A DNA stretch of 64,000 nucleotides, taken from contig JANWYJ010000070.1 in the NCBI GenBank assembly GCA_025055115.1, positions 1 to 64,000 of the forward strand, read 5' to 3'. Source of the DNA: Gemmata sp. GTDB lineage: Bacteria > Planctomycetota > Planctomycetia > Gemmatales > Gemmataceae. This document shows, piece after piece, positions 9,667-19,644 of the stretch. Position numbers and translations under genes: made by a program. How positions within the stretch are numbered: the stretch's first letter is position 1; each line of letters begins with the position of its first letter. The notes under the pieces are model-generated. The model made no database searches, was not told the origin of the DNA, and saw nothing but the letters and a program-made list of their open reading frames with translations.

Positions 9667-9968
9667 CGGTGTGCAACTCCTAGCGCCGAATCCACTGAGG
9701 GCAAGGCGGGCGCGGGTGAAATCGCGGGCGGTGGTGGCGTTGTCGTCCGACCGTGGCAGCAGGCGGTTGAAGGGGTGGGTTCCAACCCGCAATATTCCAT
9801 GTTGGCCCCCAAGCGGCCGAGCGTCAATGTTCTGGTCGCAGAAATTCCTCACTTTCTGGCAGCAGGTTGTTGTGATTGGCTAGTTCTCGTGGCCCTGCGG
9901 CCGGACCACGGAGGCCCATTGCGGCCATCACATCACCGGTGCACCAGCCAGCGACCAATGTTCGGGCA
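9667..9968. other. 302-bp gap between kinase and TPR genes
   Basis: This gap holds the leader of the TPR gene and the 3' flank of the kinase gene. I see no convincing promoter, hairpin or long repeat, only short imperfect repeats such as GGCAGCAGG near 9755 and 9860. Open frames here lack coding character. Confidence 0.5.
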
Positions 9969-10937
9969 TCACCCGGCCGTTCCCGCGACGGTGGCGATGG
10001 CTTGGCGAAGCTCTTCGAAGTTTTGTGGGCGATCGTCGGGATTTTTCGCCAGCATCCACAAGCACAGGTCCGAAAGTAGCGTTGGAATACCGGGGACGCG
10101 TTCGGCGGGTGGAATCGGCGGAGTATTGAGGTGTTGGAAGATGATTTGTACGCGATTGCGGCCTTCAAACGGCAATCGTCCGGTCAGGGCCTCGTACAAG
10201 GTGACTCCAAGCGAATAAATGTCGGCCCGGTGATCGACAATGCTGGCATCTTTCGCTTGCTCGGGGGCCAGATACGCAGCTGTGCCGGCCAATTCTGGCC
10301 CGTGGCGTTCTCGCGTGGCTTCGATGGCTTCCGCTTTCGCCAGGCCGAAGTCGATGAGTTTGGCATTACCATTGGGGCCGACGAGAATGTTATCGGGTTT
10401 GATATCCCGGTGCACCAAACCAGCCCGCCAGACAGCGCCCAACGCCTCGGCCATCTGCGAAATGATGAACAATGCCCACGCCGGGGGCAACGCGCCGCCC
10501 GCACGCAGCAATTCCCCCAGCGGCCGGCCTTCAAAAAACTCCGTGACCAGATACGGCCAGCGCGGATCAAAGCCGAAATCGATAAAACGGATGACCCGTG
10601 GATGCTTCACGCGTGCCAAGGCCGCCGCTTCCATACGTAACTGCTTCATTGCGGCGTTGCGGTCGTAAACATTGGCCCAATTGAGGATTTTCAGCGCCAC
10701 CGGGCACGACCGCGACCGATCCCAGCCGCGAAAGACATGGCACGACACCCCTTCCCCCAATTTTTCTTGTAACAGGTAGCTGGCCACGGCCATGCCGACT
10801 TCAGGCGGCGGGGCGGCCGGTTCACTGGCGACCGGACGCGGCGGTGGATGGGCGATCGTATGGGTATCGCCGGTGCTGGCCTGCGATACCGTCGCGGCAT
10901 GGGGTGCGACCGGAGTTTCGAGGTTGGGCGGCGACAT
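9969..10937 (-). CDS. Hanks-type serine/threonine protein kinase
   Basis: A 322-aa kinase. A Pro/Ala-rich N-terminal tail of about 50 residues precedes one kinase domain. Visible are the glycine loop GEGVSCHVF (residue 61 on), the ATP-anchoring lysine in VALKIL (Lys83), the catalytic HRDIKPDN (176-183), DFGLAK (196-201) and the APE segment YLAPEQ. No transmembrane segment or sensor domain follows, so it is probably cytosolic, unlike many planctomycete kinases with extracellular sensors. It lies upstream of the secreted-protein series on the same strand; a regulatory link is only inferred. Confidence 0.92.
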   Translation of the reverse strand: MSPPNLETPVAPHAATVSQASTGDTHTIAHPPPRPVASEPAAPPPEVGMAVASYLLQEKLGEGVSCHVFRGWDRSRSCPVALKILNWANVYDRNAAMKQLRMEAAALARVKHPRVIRFIDFGFDPRWPYLVTEFFEGRPLGELLRAGGALPPAWALFIISQMAEALGAVWRAGLVHRDIKPDNILVGPNGNAKLIDFGLAKAEAIEATRERHGPELAGTAAYLAPEQAKDASIVDHRADIYSLGVTLYEALTGRLPFEGRNRVQIIFQHLNTPPIPPAERVPGIPTLLSDLCLWMLAKNPDDRPQNFEELRQAIATVAGTAG

Positions 10938-11114
10938 GAGGGCACAAGGGGGAAAGCCAAACCGGCAGCAACAAACACCGTTGGTCGTTGCCGAGCCTTT
11001 TTGTTCGCTGGCCCACGCACAGGCTTGCTGTTATCGGTCAACAAGCCGCTGGAGCAGATGACCAACAAATGTACAGACCTGGGCGAGGCGACCGATTGTA
11101 ACCGATATTCGACT

Positions 11115-12629
11115 TTAGCACACTCCGTAAAGCGAGCCGAATTTTTCGGTTAAGTAAGACAGAAACGGTTGTGGCGACAACAAAGAACCTGTCGCGCGGC
11201 GGCATAATTCCCCGGCCCGGTAGCGTTGCCCGTGACGATACACCTTGGTTTTCAGCCACTGCCGCAATCGGCCGAATTCGCCCCCACGAAAGTCGTCCTC
11301 GAGCGATGGGCAGTCGCGCTTGGCCGCGGCCATCAGCTGTGCCGCGTATAAGTTGCCCAGAGTGTATGTGGGGAAATAGCCGATACCGCCGAAACTCCAG
11401 TGAATGTCTTGCAAACAGCCACGGGCATCGTCGGGCACGGGAAGTCCGAAGAGGGTCTGGAAGCGATCGTTCCACGCACCGGGTAGATCCGCTGTCGTTA
11501 AATCGCCCGCCAGTAGTGCCAGTTCCAATTCAAACCGCAACGCGATGTGCAAGTTATAAGTCACTTCGTCGGCTTCAACGCGAATCAGGGATGGTTGGAC
11601 GGCATTGATGGCGAAATAGAAATCCTCACGAGCAACATCGGCCAACACCGTGGGAAACGTTTGTTTCAACCGCGGAAAGAAATGCTCCCAGAATGCGTGA
11701 CCACGACCGACTTGGTTTTCCCACAAGCGCGATTGCGACTCATGAATCCCCAACGAGCACGCAGCTCCCAACGGTGTCCCGAACTGTTCCGCTGGCAACC
11801 CTTGTTCATACAGAGCATGACCGGTTTCGTGTAAGACGCCGAAAAAGGCTTCATTGAAGAAGCGCGGGTTGTAGCGGGTAGTGATCCGGCAATCGCCGGG
11901 ACCAAAGCCGGAACAGAACGGGTGAGCCGTGGTATCGAGCCGCCCAGCGGCGAAGTCGAAGCCGAGTGCGGCCGCCGCCGCCTCGGCGAAGACTTTTTGC
12001 CGCTCGATCGGGAATTCACGGGTGAGTATCCCGGTCTGGGGCTTGCGCGGCGCAGCGACGATTTTTTGCACCAGCGGCGCCAGTTCTGCCGTCAGAGTGG
12101 CGAAGAGGCTTTGCAGTTCCGCAACGGTGGTTCCGGGTTCGTATTCGTCAAGCAGAGCGTTGTAGCGGTGGTCCGTGTAGCCAACGGCATCAGCCTCTTG
12201 CCGCTTCAATTCGATGATACGCTGTAACAGCGGCTCAAAACTGGGGTAGTCGTTGTTCTTTTTCGCCTGTTCCCACACTTGCTGGGCCTGAGCAGTGACC
12301 CGGGCCAATTCTTCGACCAACGCTGAGGGTATTTTTGTCGCCCGGTTGTAGGCCCGGCGCAGCTCGCGCACATTAGCCGCAGCATCCGATTCCGGGTCCG
12401 ACACCAAGTCGGAGGTCTCGATCGTGGCCAGCCATTCCCCCACGTGCGGATCGGTCAGCCGCTGATGCGCCCACGACGCAAGATAGGCCATCTGTTCTCC
12501 GCGCAATTTTCCCCCCTGGGGTGGCATGTAAGTTTGGTGGTCCCATCCTAGCACTGCGGAGCATGAATGGATCAGCCCCAGTTCTTTGGAACGACGGATC
12601 AGTTCGGCGTAGGCAGCCTCGGCTGTCAT
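11115..12629 (-). CDS. Metallocarboxypeptidase of family M32
   Basis: A 504-aa enzyme expected to remove C-terminal amino acids from peptides using a zinc ion. The zinc motif HETGH lies in GVLHETGHALYEQGLP, and the downstream HESQSRLWEN segment is typical of the family. Length fits known M32 enzymes of about 500 residues. No signal peptide is seen, so it is likely cytosolic. I prefer the ATG at 12627-12629 because CCGGAGA precedes it; an ATG eight codons earlier has no such site. It is divergent from mnmE with about 60 bp between the starts. Confidence 0.93.
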   Translation of the reverse strand: MTAEAAYAELIRRSKELGLIHSCSAVLGWDHQTYMPPQGGKLRGEQMAYLASWAHQRLTDPHVGEWLATIETSDLVSDPESDAAANVRELRRAYNRATKIPSALVEELARVTAQAQQVWEQAKKNNDYPSFEPLLQRIIELKRQEADAVGYTDHRYNALLDEYEPGTTVAELQSLFATLTAELAPLVQKIVAAPRKPQTGILTREFPIERQKVFAEAAAAALGFDFAAGRLDTTAHPFCSGFGPGDCRITTRYNPRFFNEAFFGVLHETGHALYEQGLPAEQFGTPLGAACSLGIHESQSRLWENQVGRGHAFWEHFFPRLKQTFPTVLADVAREDFYFAINAVQPSLIRVEADEVTYNLHIALRFELELALLAGDLTTADLPGAWNDRFQTLFGLPVPDDARGCLQDIHWSFGGIGYFPTYTLGNLYAAQLMAAAKRDCPSLEDDFRGGEFGRLRQWLKTKVYRHGQRYRAGELCRRATGSLLSPQPFLSYLTEKFGSLYGVC

Positions 12630-12688
12630 GGGCTTGTCTCCGGTTGATGCCATGATCGATAATGCCGGTGTACAGATTGGGAGAAGTC

Positions 12689-14110
12689 ATGGCGTTTGAG
12701 AAGGTCACGGCTCCGCATTTGGAAGATACTATTGTGGCGGTCTCGTCGGCTCCAGGTCCGGCGCGGCGGGCGATTGTCCGCGTCAGTGGCCCCCACAGCC
12801 AACGTGTGGTCGAAGCCGTCTTCACCGCCAATGAAGAACCTTTGGGCTGGCTTCGGGCAGCTCGGCGGCGGCGGCTGATTCGCGGTAGGCTGCGGCTCAG
12901 CGGTGTCCACGCCCTTGTGCCGGCGATGCTTTACGTTTTCGCTCAGCCGCATTCCTATACCGGACAAGATGTTGCGGAAATTCACACCCTGGGGTCGCCA
13001 CCTCTGGTGGAGCGCCTGGTGGCCGATCTTCTCACCGCAGGCGCACGACCGGCCCGTGCGGGGGAATTCACCCTGCGTGCCTTTTTGGCCGGCAAGAAGA
13101 ACCTCCCGCAAGCCGAGGCCGTCCAAGCCGTCATCGAAGCGGAAACCGAAGCCGACCTGCAAGCGGCTCTCACCCAACTCGCCGGCGGCCTCTCTCGCCC
13201 CCTCGAGACCCTCCGCGACGATCTGCTCAACCTTCTGGCCGACATCGAGGCCGCTCTCGACTTCGTCGATGAAGATATTACCTTTGTCGGAAAATCCGAC
13301 ATTCTGCAGCGACTTCAAACCGGTCTCGAGCTATTGCAAGGTGTGCAACAGCAACTCGATACCCGCACTGTCAGCGGTCGGCCCGTGCGGGTGGCTTTGG
13401 TCGGGCTTCCGAACGCTGGCAAAAGCAGCCTCTTCAACGCCCTCGCCGGGGCCACAGCCCTCGTCAGCCCCCTTCCCGGCACGACCCGCGACTACCTGAC
13501 CAAGTCCCTGACCATCGCGGGGGTTCCCGTCGAACTGATCGACACCGCCGGTTGGCAAGACGCCAACGACACCATCGAAGAACAAGCCCAACAACTGGGC
13601 CGTGAACAAGCCCACCACGCCGACATCCTTTTGTGGTGCGACGAACACGGTCAATTCCCATCGACTGCGGCCGCTCGGCTGCAGCGGCTGGGCGGACACG
13701 TCTTGAAAGTGCGAACCAAAATGGACTTAGCAAATGAAGAACCGATTAGCGCAGCCGCTCGGTCCTCCACTTCGGCCGCAACCGCCCATCCGCTTGGGCC
13801 GCTGCCGGTGATTCCATGCTCGACACAGTTGCCCGACGGCCTGGAAGCGGTGCGGGCCGCGTTGCACGAGGCCATCATCACCTTGACACGCCCGCCCCTG
13901 GCCCCCAGCCAAAGCCGCTGCCGGCATCACGTTCAAGCCTGCCTGGCTCGGCTTCAGGAAGCTGCCGATCTGGCCGCTAGCGATCAACCGCCCGAGCTAC
14001 TGGCCTTCGCTCTGCGGCAAGCCATTGAGCAACTCGGCGAAATGACCGGTGCCATCTACACAAATGACCTGCTCGACCGCATCTTCTCGCGCTTCTGCAT
14101 CGGCAAGTGA
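12689..14110 (+). CDS. mnmE: tRNA modification GTPase MnmE
   Basis: A 473-aa GTPase that with MnmG installs the (carboxymethyl)aminomethyl group at C5 of wobble uridine in certain tRNAs. The N-terminal folate-binding domain begins MAFEKVTAPHLEDTIVA. The G domain shows the P-loop GLPNAGKSS and PLPGTTRDY. The C-terminus ends in FCIGK, carrying the family's catalytic cysteine. The start follows GGGAGAAG. In many bacteria mnmE lies near oriC beside mnmG, rsmG, parA and parB, but none of those genes is adjacent here. Confidence 0.97.
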   Translation: MAFEKVTAPHLEDTIVAVSSAPGPARRAIVRVSGPHSQRVVEAVFTANEEPLGWLRAARRRRLIRGRLRLSGVHALVPAMLYVFAQPHSYTGQDVAEIHTLGSPPLVERLVADLLTAGARPARAGEFTLRAFLAGKKNLPQAEAVQAVIEAETEADLQAALTQLAGGLSRPLETLRDDLLNLLADIEAALDFVDEDITFVGKSDILQRLQTGLELLQGVQQQLDTRTVSGRPVRVALVGLPNAGKSSLFNALAGATALVSPLPGTTRDYLTKSLTIAGVPVELIDTAGWQDANDTIEEQAQQLGREQAHHADILLWCDEHGQFPSTAAARLQRLGGHVLKVRTKMDLANEEPISAAARSSTSAATAHPLGPLPVIPCSTQLPDGLEAVRAALHEAIITLTRPPLAPSQSRCRHHVQACLARLQEAADLAASDQPPELLAFALRQAIEQLGEMTGAIYTNDLLDRIFSRFCIGK

Positions 14111-14178
14111 AGGAACAACAGAGGAGGATCAGCAGGTGGAATCGGATGAATCCGCGATCCGACGACCGGAAAGTGAAC

Positions 14179-14249
14179 TTTTGTTATCCATCGAGTGATA
14201 ATTTTTTTGTTATTCATCGAGGGATGGTTTTGTCATTCGTCGAGGGATA
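14179..14249. repeat. Three imperfect 22-bp AT-rich repeats
   Basis: Copies lie at 14179-14200, 14205-14226 and 14228-14249, sharing TTTTGTYATYC and TCGAGKGAT. They sit between the convergent mnmE and mgtC genes. A weak TTATC/GATAA stem followed by seven T residues occurs in the first unit, so a terminator role is possible but the stem is very short. Confidence 0.75.
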
Positions 14250-14346
14250 GACGTTGCCCCGACTGGAAAGTGACCTATCTTCATTTGCGAACTGATCAAT
14301 ACCCCCCTCCGCGTCGGTGCCCGGGATTGGAAGCCGCCGCGTGGCC

Positions 14347-15081
14347 TCAGGCCGCCGTGCGCTGCCAACTGACGGCTTTCACTTCGGGTTCCAAGCTGAC
14401 ACGGGCGACAATTTCTTCCATCGCCCGATCGTTGCGTTCGGGGGAATAAATGGTGGCAACAACCACGGCACGGTCGCCTTCTTCATCGTCGGTCGCGATC
14501 CCTTGTAAGGTGAGTTTCTCGTGACCGTTGACATGCCGCATGAGAATGTGACGGATATGGGCATCGCGGTGGTGAAGGGTTTCGACGCGCAAGCGGTAGA
14601 GGGCTTCCACATCGGTTGCGGACTTCGTGCGGGCGTCGATCCACCGTGTGACCGGTCGAAGCCCTAAGTGGACGAAGAGTACTCCGGCGGTGCCCAGCAG
14701 GGCTTCGAGGGGAAAACCGGCTCCTGCGAGCGAGCCGACCGCCCCACTGCACCAGATGGTCGCCGCCGTGTTCAATCCCCGGACATTCAAGCCTTCGCGG
14801 AGAATGACCCCACCGCCGAGAAAGCCCAAACCACTGACAACCTGCGCGGCTATGCGTGTGGGGCTGGCTTCATGGTCGATGAGCGTGGACATCCCGACGA
14901 ACAACGCCGCCCCCAAGGCGACCAGAGCATTCGTCCGCAAGCCCGCGGTATGCTGTCGCCATTGCCGCTCCAAACCGATGAGGACCCCCATCAGCAACGC
15001 AGCCACAGTGTTTAAGGCGAATGTCCCCAGCAGCATCACACTTCCCGTCAGCACACGTTCCACGCTTGGTGGTGGCTTCAT
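14347..15081 (-). CDS. MgtC/SapB family membrane protein
   Basis: A 244-aa protein with about four or five N-terminal membrane helices (residues about 10-140) and a soluble C-terminal ACT-like domain. Family signatures include LIGLERQW, RTNALVALGAALF and GLGFLGGGVIL. MgtC proteins support growth in low magnesium and can modulate ATP synthase or P-type ATPases. It lies 120 bp downstream of the MgtA-type ATPase on the same strand, so joint expression is likely. The ATG at 15079-15081 is preferred over an upstream TTG, although neither has a clear ribosome binding site. Confidence 0.9.
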   Translation of the reverse strand: MKPPPSVERVLTGSVMLLGTFALNTVAALLMGVLIGLERQWRQHTAGLRTNALVALGAALFVGMSTLIDHEASPTRIAAQVVSGLGFLGGGVILREGLNVRGLNTAATIWCSGAVGSLAGAGFPLEALLGTAGVLFVHLGLRPVTRWIDARTKSATDVEALYRLRVETLHHRDAHIRHILMRHVNGHEKLTLQGIATDDEEGDRAVVVATIYSPERNDRAMEEIVARVSLEPEVKAVSWQRTAA

Positions 15082-15201
15082 CCCGACAACCAACTCAGCA
15101 CGGTAGTCACCACGATTAACAAAATCAACCTACTACCCACCGCCTTTGCCATGCAGTGGCGGCAGATCAACTCCTCAGAGATGTCGATGGAATTCCCCCG
15201 G

Positions 15202-17844
15202 TTATAACCACATGCCGAAGCGGCGAATGTACCAGCGTTTGACCATCTGCGTAAGCAAGCAGTAAGCCAAAAGGGTGGCGACCAACCACGGAAAGTACGC
15301 CCACGGCAGCGGGACCATACCAACCGCAGCACCCAGTGGGCTGAAGGGAATGGCGATCCCCAATGCCATGATGCAGACCGTCAGGATCAATAACGGCAGG
15401 GCTGCTGTGCTTTGCAGGAAAGGAACCTTGCTGGTGCGGATCATGTGAATGATGAGGGTTTGCGAGAGCAACCCTTCCACAAACCACCCCGATTGAAACA
15501 GACTCTGCTTCTCCGGAGTATTGGCCTGGAAAATGAAGTACAAAACGCAGAAGGTTGTGATGTCGAAAATGGAGCTGATCGGACCAATCAGGAGCATGAA
15601 ACGGCCCAGATCATTCACTTGCCATTTGCGGGGTTTTTCCAAATACTCATCGTCCATGCGGTCGAATGGGATGCCGATTTGGGAGATGTCGTACAGCAGG
15701 TTCTGAATCAGCAGGTGGATTGCCAGCATGGGCAGAAACGGCAGCCACACACTGGCCACAAGCACGCTGAAAACATTCCCGAAGTTGGAACTGGCCGCCA
15801 TTTTGATGTACTTGATGGTGTTGCCGTAAGTTTGTCGGCCTAACAACACTCCTTCTTCCAACACCAGCAGGCTTTTCTCCAGCAGAATGATGTCTGCGGA
15901 TTCTTTCGCGATGTCGGCCGCCGTATCCACGGAAATGCCGGCGTCGGCTTCGCGCAGAGCCGGGGCATCGTTGATGCCGTCGCCTAAAAAGCCCACCGTG
16001 TGCCCGCGACGTTTGAGGGCAGCGATAATCCGTGCCTTTTGGGACGGGTTGAGCTTGGCGAAGAGTGTCACGTGGGTCACCGCCGCTTCCAACTCGGCCT
16101 CGTCCATCGCTTCAACTTGATGCCCCAAAAGCGTTTGCGCCACGGATAAGCCCACATCCCGACACACCTTGCGCGCCACCAAATCGTTATCGCCCGTGAG
16201 GATTTTGACCGTCACTCCATGGTGCGCCAGGGCCGCTAAGGCGGGAGCCGCCGATTCTTTGGGCGGATCAAGAAACGCGATAAACCCAATCAGCGTCAGA
16301 TTGTTCTCATCCCCCACTCCGTACTGTTTGTTGGGCTGGCTCCAGACTTGTTTGATGGCAACCGCAATGACCCGCAGGCCATCTTCGTTCATCGACGTGC
16401 GTTGTCGCAGTACTTCATCACGCACAGGGTCGGTGAGGGGAATGGTTCGCTCGCCGACGCGGGCTTCTGAGCAAACGGCCAACACTTCCTCCACCGCTCC
16501 CTTGCAAATCAGCAAATCCCGGCCGCGAAACACTTCATGCACCACCACCGACATGCGCCGCCGCTGAAAATCGAAGGGAACTTCATCGCATTTGATGTAA
16601 CGCTTGGTCAATTCACGGGTTGCAGTGAGGTCTTCATGTTCCAACACCGCTCGGTCGAGCAGATTCTTCAAGCCTGTTTGGAAGTAGCTGTTCAGATAAG
16701 CATACTCCAGCACTTCTTCGCATTCGTGACCCTCTAAATCCAAGTGCTGAATGAGGACGACTTTATCTTGTGTTAAGGTTCCGGTTTTGTCGGTGCACAG
16801 AACATCAATCGCACCGAGATTTTGAATCGCTGGCAATTTCTTGACAATCACCTTCCGGCGCGACATCGCCATCGCACCGCGGGCCAGGTTGGCCGTGACG
16901 ATCATCGGCAGCATCTCGGGCGTCAGCCCGACCGCGATCGCCACTCCGAACATAAAAGCCTCGGTCCAATCGCCTTTGGTCAGCCCATTGAGGAAGAAAA
17001 TAACCGGAACCATCGCCAGCATGAAGCGAATCAACAGCCAACTGACCCCCCGCACGCCCCTATCGAAGGCGGTTTCGGCCCGCTGGCCGACAAGGTGCCC
17101 CGCCAAAGCGCCCAAATAGGTCTGCCCCCCGGTCACAACCACCACCGCCTGAGCCGTGCCACTGACCACCGTGCTGCCCAAAAAACAGACATTCGGTAGC
17201 TCCAGTGGCGAAGCGTTGGCTGCCAAGAGGCGTTCGATTTCTGCCGGCGAGGTATCCGCGGTCTTCTCCACCGGCAGCGATTCTCCGGTCAGGGTAGCCT
17301 GGCTCACGAAGAGGTCTTTGGTGGAAAGCAAGCGGACATCCGCAGGAATCAGATCGCCGGCCGACAGTTGAATCACATCACCGGGCACCAGTTCGTGAAT
17401 CGGCACTTCCTGCAGCGGGGACTCGGGCCGAACCACCGTCGCCGTTGTCCGCACCAGCGACCGTAAGCGTTCCGCGGCCTGCCCCGACCGATATTCCTGC
17501 CAAAACCGCAGCAGACCACTGATCCCAACCATCAGACCAATCACGGTCGTCGCCTTCAGATCATCGGTGGCGAACGAGATGATGGCCAAGGTTACGAGAA
17601 GATAGGTAAAGGGCGTATGAAAGGCGTGCACAAGTTGCACATACCATCGCGGCGGCCGTTCGCGGGCAATTTCGTTGGGTCCGAAGCGAGCACGGCGAAT
17701 CAACGCCTCGACGCGGCTCAAGCCCTGCTGGCTACTGGCCAAGGAAATGAAGACGTCCAACGCCGCCTGCCGCGCGGCTTCCACAATGGGTTCCGTCGCG
17801 CGAGAACGGCTACTGCTCAGGCGTGTCACGGGCGGGGCTAACAT
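15202..17844 (-). CDS. mgtA: Magnesium-translocating P-type ATPase (MgtA/MgtB type)
   Basis: An 880-aa type IIIB P-type ATPase expected to import magnesium at the expense of ATP. It has an N-terminal cation-ATPase domain, the actuator motif TGES, the phosphorylation site DKTGTLTQ, the hinge GDGINDAPAL and about ten membrane helices including six at the C-terminus. The start is the ATG at 17842-17844, just after GAGGAG. The ATG overlaps the stop codon of an upstream open frame as TGATG. MgtC follows downstream, forming a magnesium-homeostasis pair. Confidence 0.95.
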   Translation of the reverse strand: MLAPPVTRLSSSRSRATEPIVEAARQAALDVFISLASSQQGLSRVEALIRRARFGPNEIARERPPRWYVQLVHAFHTPFTYLLVTLAIISFATDDLKATTVIGLMVGISGLLRFWQEYRSGQAAERLRSLVRTTATVVRPESPLQEVPIHELVPGDVIQLSAGDLIPADVRLLSTKDLFVSQATLTGESLPVEKTADTSPAEIERLLAANASPLELPNVCFLGSTVVSGTAQAVVVVTGGQTYLGALAGHLVGQRAETAFDRGVRGVSWLLIRFMLAMVPVIFFLNGLTKGDWTEAFMFGVAIAVGLTPEMLPMIVTANLARGAMAMSRRKVIVKKLPAIQNLGAIDVLCTDKTGTLTQDKVVLIQHLDLEGHECEEVLEYAYLNSYFQTGLKNLLDRAVLEHEDLTATRELTKRYIKCDEVPFDFQRRRMSVVVHEVFRGRDLLICKGAVEEVLAVCSEARVGERTIPLTDPVRDEVLRQRTSMNEDGLRVIAVAIKQVWSQPNKQYGVGDENNLTLIGFIAFLDPPKESAAPALAALAHHGVTVKILTGDNDLVARKVCRDVGLSVAQTLLGHQVEAMDEAELEAAVTHVTLFAKLNPSQKARIIAALKRRGHTVGFLGDGINDAPALREADAGISVDTAADIAKESADIILLEKSLLVLEEGVLLGRQTYGNTIKYIKMAASSNFGNVFSVLVASVWLPFLPMLAIHLLIQNLLYDISQIGIPFDRMDDEYLEKPRKWQVNDLGRFMLLIGPISSIFDITTFCVLYFIFQANTPEKQSLFQSGWFVEGLLSQTLIIHMIRTSKVPFLQSTAALPLLILTVCIMALGIAIPFSPLGAAVGMVPLPWAYFPWLVATLLAYCLLTQMVKRWYIRRFGMWL

Positions 17845-18160
17845 CACATACTCCTCAACATCACGCCATGCGGATGAAAGCGACAAGCACACGTTCGCAG
17901 TGTCGGAAAAACCGACAGCCGCCGGTTTCTCACCACGACGGCCGCTGGCACTTTGGCAGTACACCTACACCCCACAACCCACAACAGATCGTGGGCATGA
18001 GAACTCCATTCCCAGTCCGAGTCAGCACTGAACCGGACCGCTGTTGCGGTTGGGTTCAACGGAGCATTCCGACCACCCATCGTCGTCCAACGGGAAGGCC
18101 GCCGCCGGCACAACCGGTTCACGCGGTACAGATTTGAACAAAAGTATATATATCCAGGAC
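17845..18160 (-). promoter_or_regulatory. Leader region of the mgtA-mgtC pair
   Basis: This 316-bp gap precedes mgtA. On the minus strand a TATACT box near 18141-18146 would leave a leader of about 290 nt, but I see no convincing -35 box. A GTG-initiated frame of 92 codons (18122 to 17844) ends exactly at the mgtA start as TGATG. Magnesium-responsive leaders with upstream frames are known for mgtA in enterobacteria. Whether this leader senses anything is untested, and its Arg-rich translation looks non-coding. Confidence 0.3.
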
Positions 18161-18574
18161 TTACGACGATAAGTCGATGTCACAAGTCTGGGTGGCATGA
18201 CGAACCGGGCAGAGCAAATCCGTCGTTGCTGGGTCGGTGTATTTCAGGGGAATCGCCGGCAGTGGCGCTGGCGCAGGCCCCTTTCCGTGGCGATCCTTTT
18301 TCTTGGGCGGCAGGGCCACAACCGTGACTTTCACCTGGCCATACGGGACTTCGAGGATGCGATAGGTGCCATCGGGCTGAATGTAGGCCGAAACGTTGCG
18401 TCCCGGTTGGTGAGGATGGTAAAACGTAATCTTACCACCTTTGAGGGGTTGTCCTTCAAAGCGCACAGTACCAGTGACCTCTGCGCCGGCTGATCCCGAA
18501 CACCCTGACGCAACGACAGTGACGCCGCCTACCATCAACAAGCTCAAATACCTCGTCAATCGCAGCGGTTTCAT
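18161..18574 (-). CDS. Small lipoprotein with carboxypeptidase-regulatory-like fold
   Basis: A 137-aa predicted lipoprotein. The signal peptide ends in VVASGCSG, a lipobox. The mature part begins VTGTVRFEGQPLKGGKITFY and continues GTYRILEVPYGQVKVTV, a pattern of beta-sandwich domains common in planctomycete lipoproteins. It lies 77 bp downstream of the DUF1559 gene, a pairing often seen in this phylum. The start at MKPLRL fits the signal peptide. Function is unknown. Confidence 0.8.
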   Translation of the reverse strand: MKPLRLTRYLSLLMVGGVTVVASGCSGSAGAEVTGTVRFEGQPLKGGKITFYHPHQPGRNVSAYIQPDGTYRILEVPYGQVKVTVVALPPKKKDRHGKGPAPAPLPAIPLKYTDPATTDLLCPVRHATQTCDIDLSS

Positions 18575-18651
18575 AGTTTTGTCCCCCGGAAGAATACGGA
18601 ATGAGAACACGGAATGAAGGTGGGTGAAACCTGCTTGGCGATGACATCAGC

Positions 18652-19644
18652 TCACCAATCAGCCCCCAGGGGCAAGCCATCTTGCGGATTCACGGCCCGA
18701 CGCCATGTGAGCAGGGAAACCCCAGCCCCGACCGTGCGCACGCTGCCATCCATCAGGCTGACGACCATAACACCCGAATGGAAGCTCTGGCACGTATCCG
18801 GGTTAGCTTCGCGAATGGTCGTGCCGATCTGCGGTGGATCGTACAATCCCGAATTGGGGCCAACGACATCAAAGTAAATCGGATTCGGATAGTGAGGGCC
18901 GTAGGTATCGACGTAGGCAGGGTACGACCAACTGGTGATATTGTGGTAGGAATTGTCCGGCGCGTTCGGATCGTAGCCGGGGTCTTGCAAATGGGCATAG
19001 GGATACGATGCGGCTTGCTCCACCGTGGCGATAGTATTGGACGCCCCATCGGGAATATTGCCGATCAAAAACGGACTGGACCGCCCCGATGGCAGAACAT
19101 CCGGCGCATTGACGGGGCGGTCGTCATAGGTCCGACCGGCACCAAATAACGCCAAATTGTAGGACACCGAACAGCCCGCGATCGGCACGCCGGCCAACGT
19201 ATCCCGCGTGACCAACTCGGTCGGAGCGCAGGGCAAAGTACTCATCCCATTCGCATGGGTCGGGTCGGCGGGGCAGACAAAGACCTTCAGGGGTAACAAC
19301 CGCGCTCCGAGAAAGCCGTTCTGACTGATCGCCATGTCGTACTGGCGAAACACGTTGTCTTGTTCCAGATAGGGCAGAATCGCGAAATGAGCACTAGCGA
19401 TTACCGGGGTGGCCCCCAAGCGATTGATGTAGTTGACCGGCGGCAAGCGTCCTTGATTGGTATCGGCGTAATTGTGGATGGCGACGGCCACTTGTTTATG
19501 GTTGTTCTGGCAACTCATGCGGGCCGCGGCTTCGCGCACCTTCTGCACCGCCGGCAATAGCAAACCAATCAGAATGGCGATGATCGCAATGACCACCAAA
19601 AGCTCGATCAACGTGAAGGCACAACGAGGCAAGCGGGCTTTCAT
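18652..19644 (-). CDS. DUF1559 pseudopilin-like protein
   Basis: A 330-aa protein with a type IV prepilin-like N-terminus: a short basic leader, then [18 protein letters not shown] and the helical [15 protein letters not shown]. The C-terminal region contains the DUF1559 H-X9-DG signature ([12 protein letters not shown]). Planctomycetes encode many such paralogues, and they are thought to be processed by prepilin peptidase and displayed in the envelope. The ATG at 19642-19644 is chosen because the prepilin leader starts there. It is downstream of the response regulator and histidine kinase genes. Confidence 0.93.
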   Translation of the reverse strand: MKARLPRCAFTLIELLVVIAIIAILIGLLLPAVQKVREAAARMSCQNNHKQVAVAIHNYADTNQGRLPPVNYINRLGATPVIASAHFAILPYLEQDNVFRQYDMAISQNGFLGARLLPLKVFVCPADPTHANGMSTLPCAPTELVTRDTLAGVPIAGCSVSYNLALFGAGRTYDDRPVNAPDVLPSGRSSPFLIGNIPDGASNTIATVEQAASYPYAHLQDPGYDPNAPDNSYHNITSWSYPAYVDTYGPHYPNPIYFDVVGPNSGLYDPPQIGTTIREANPDTCQSFHSGVMVVSLMDGSVRTVGAGVSLLTWRRAVNPQDGLPLGADW

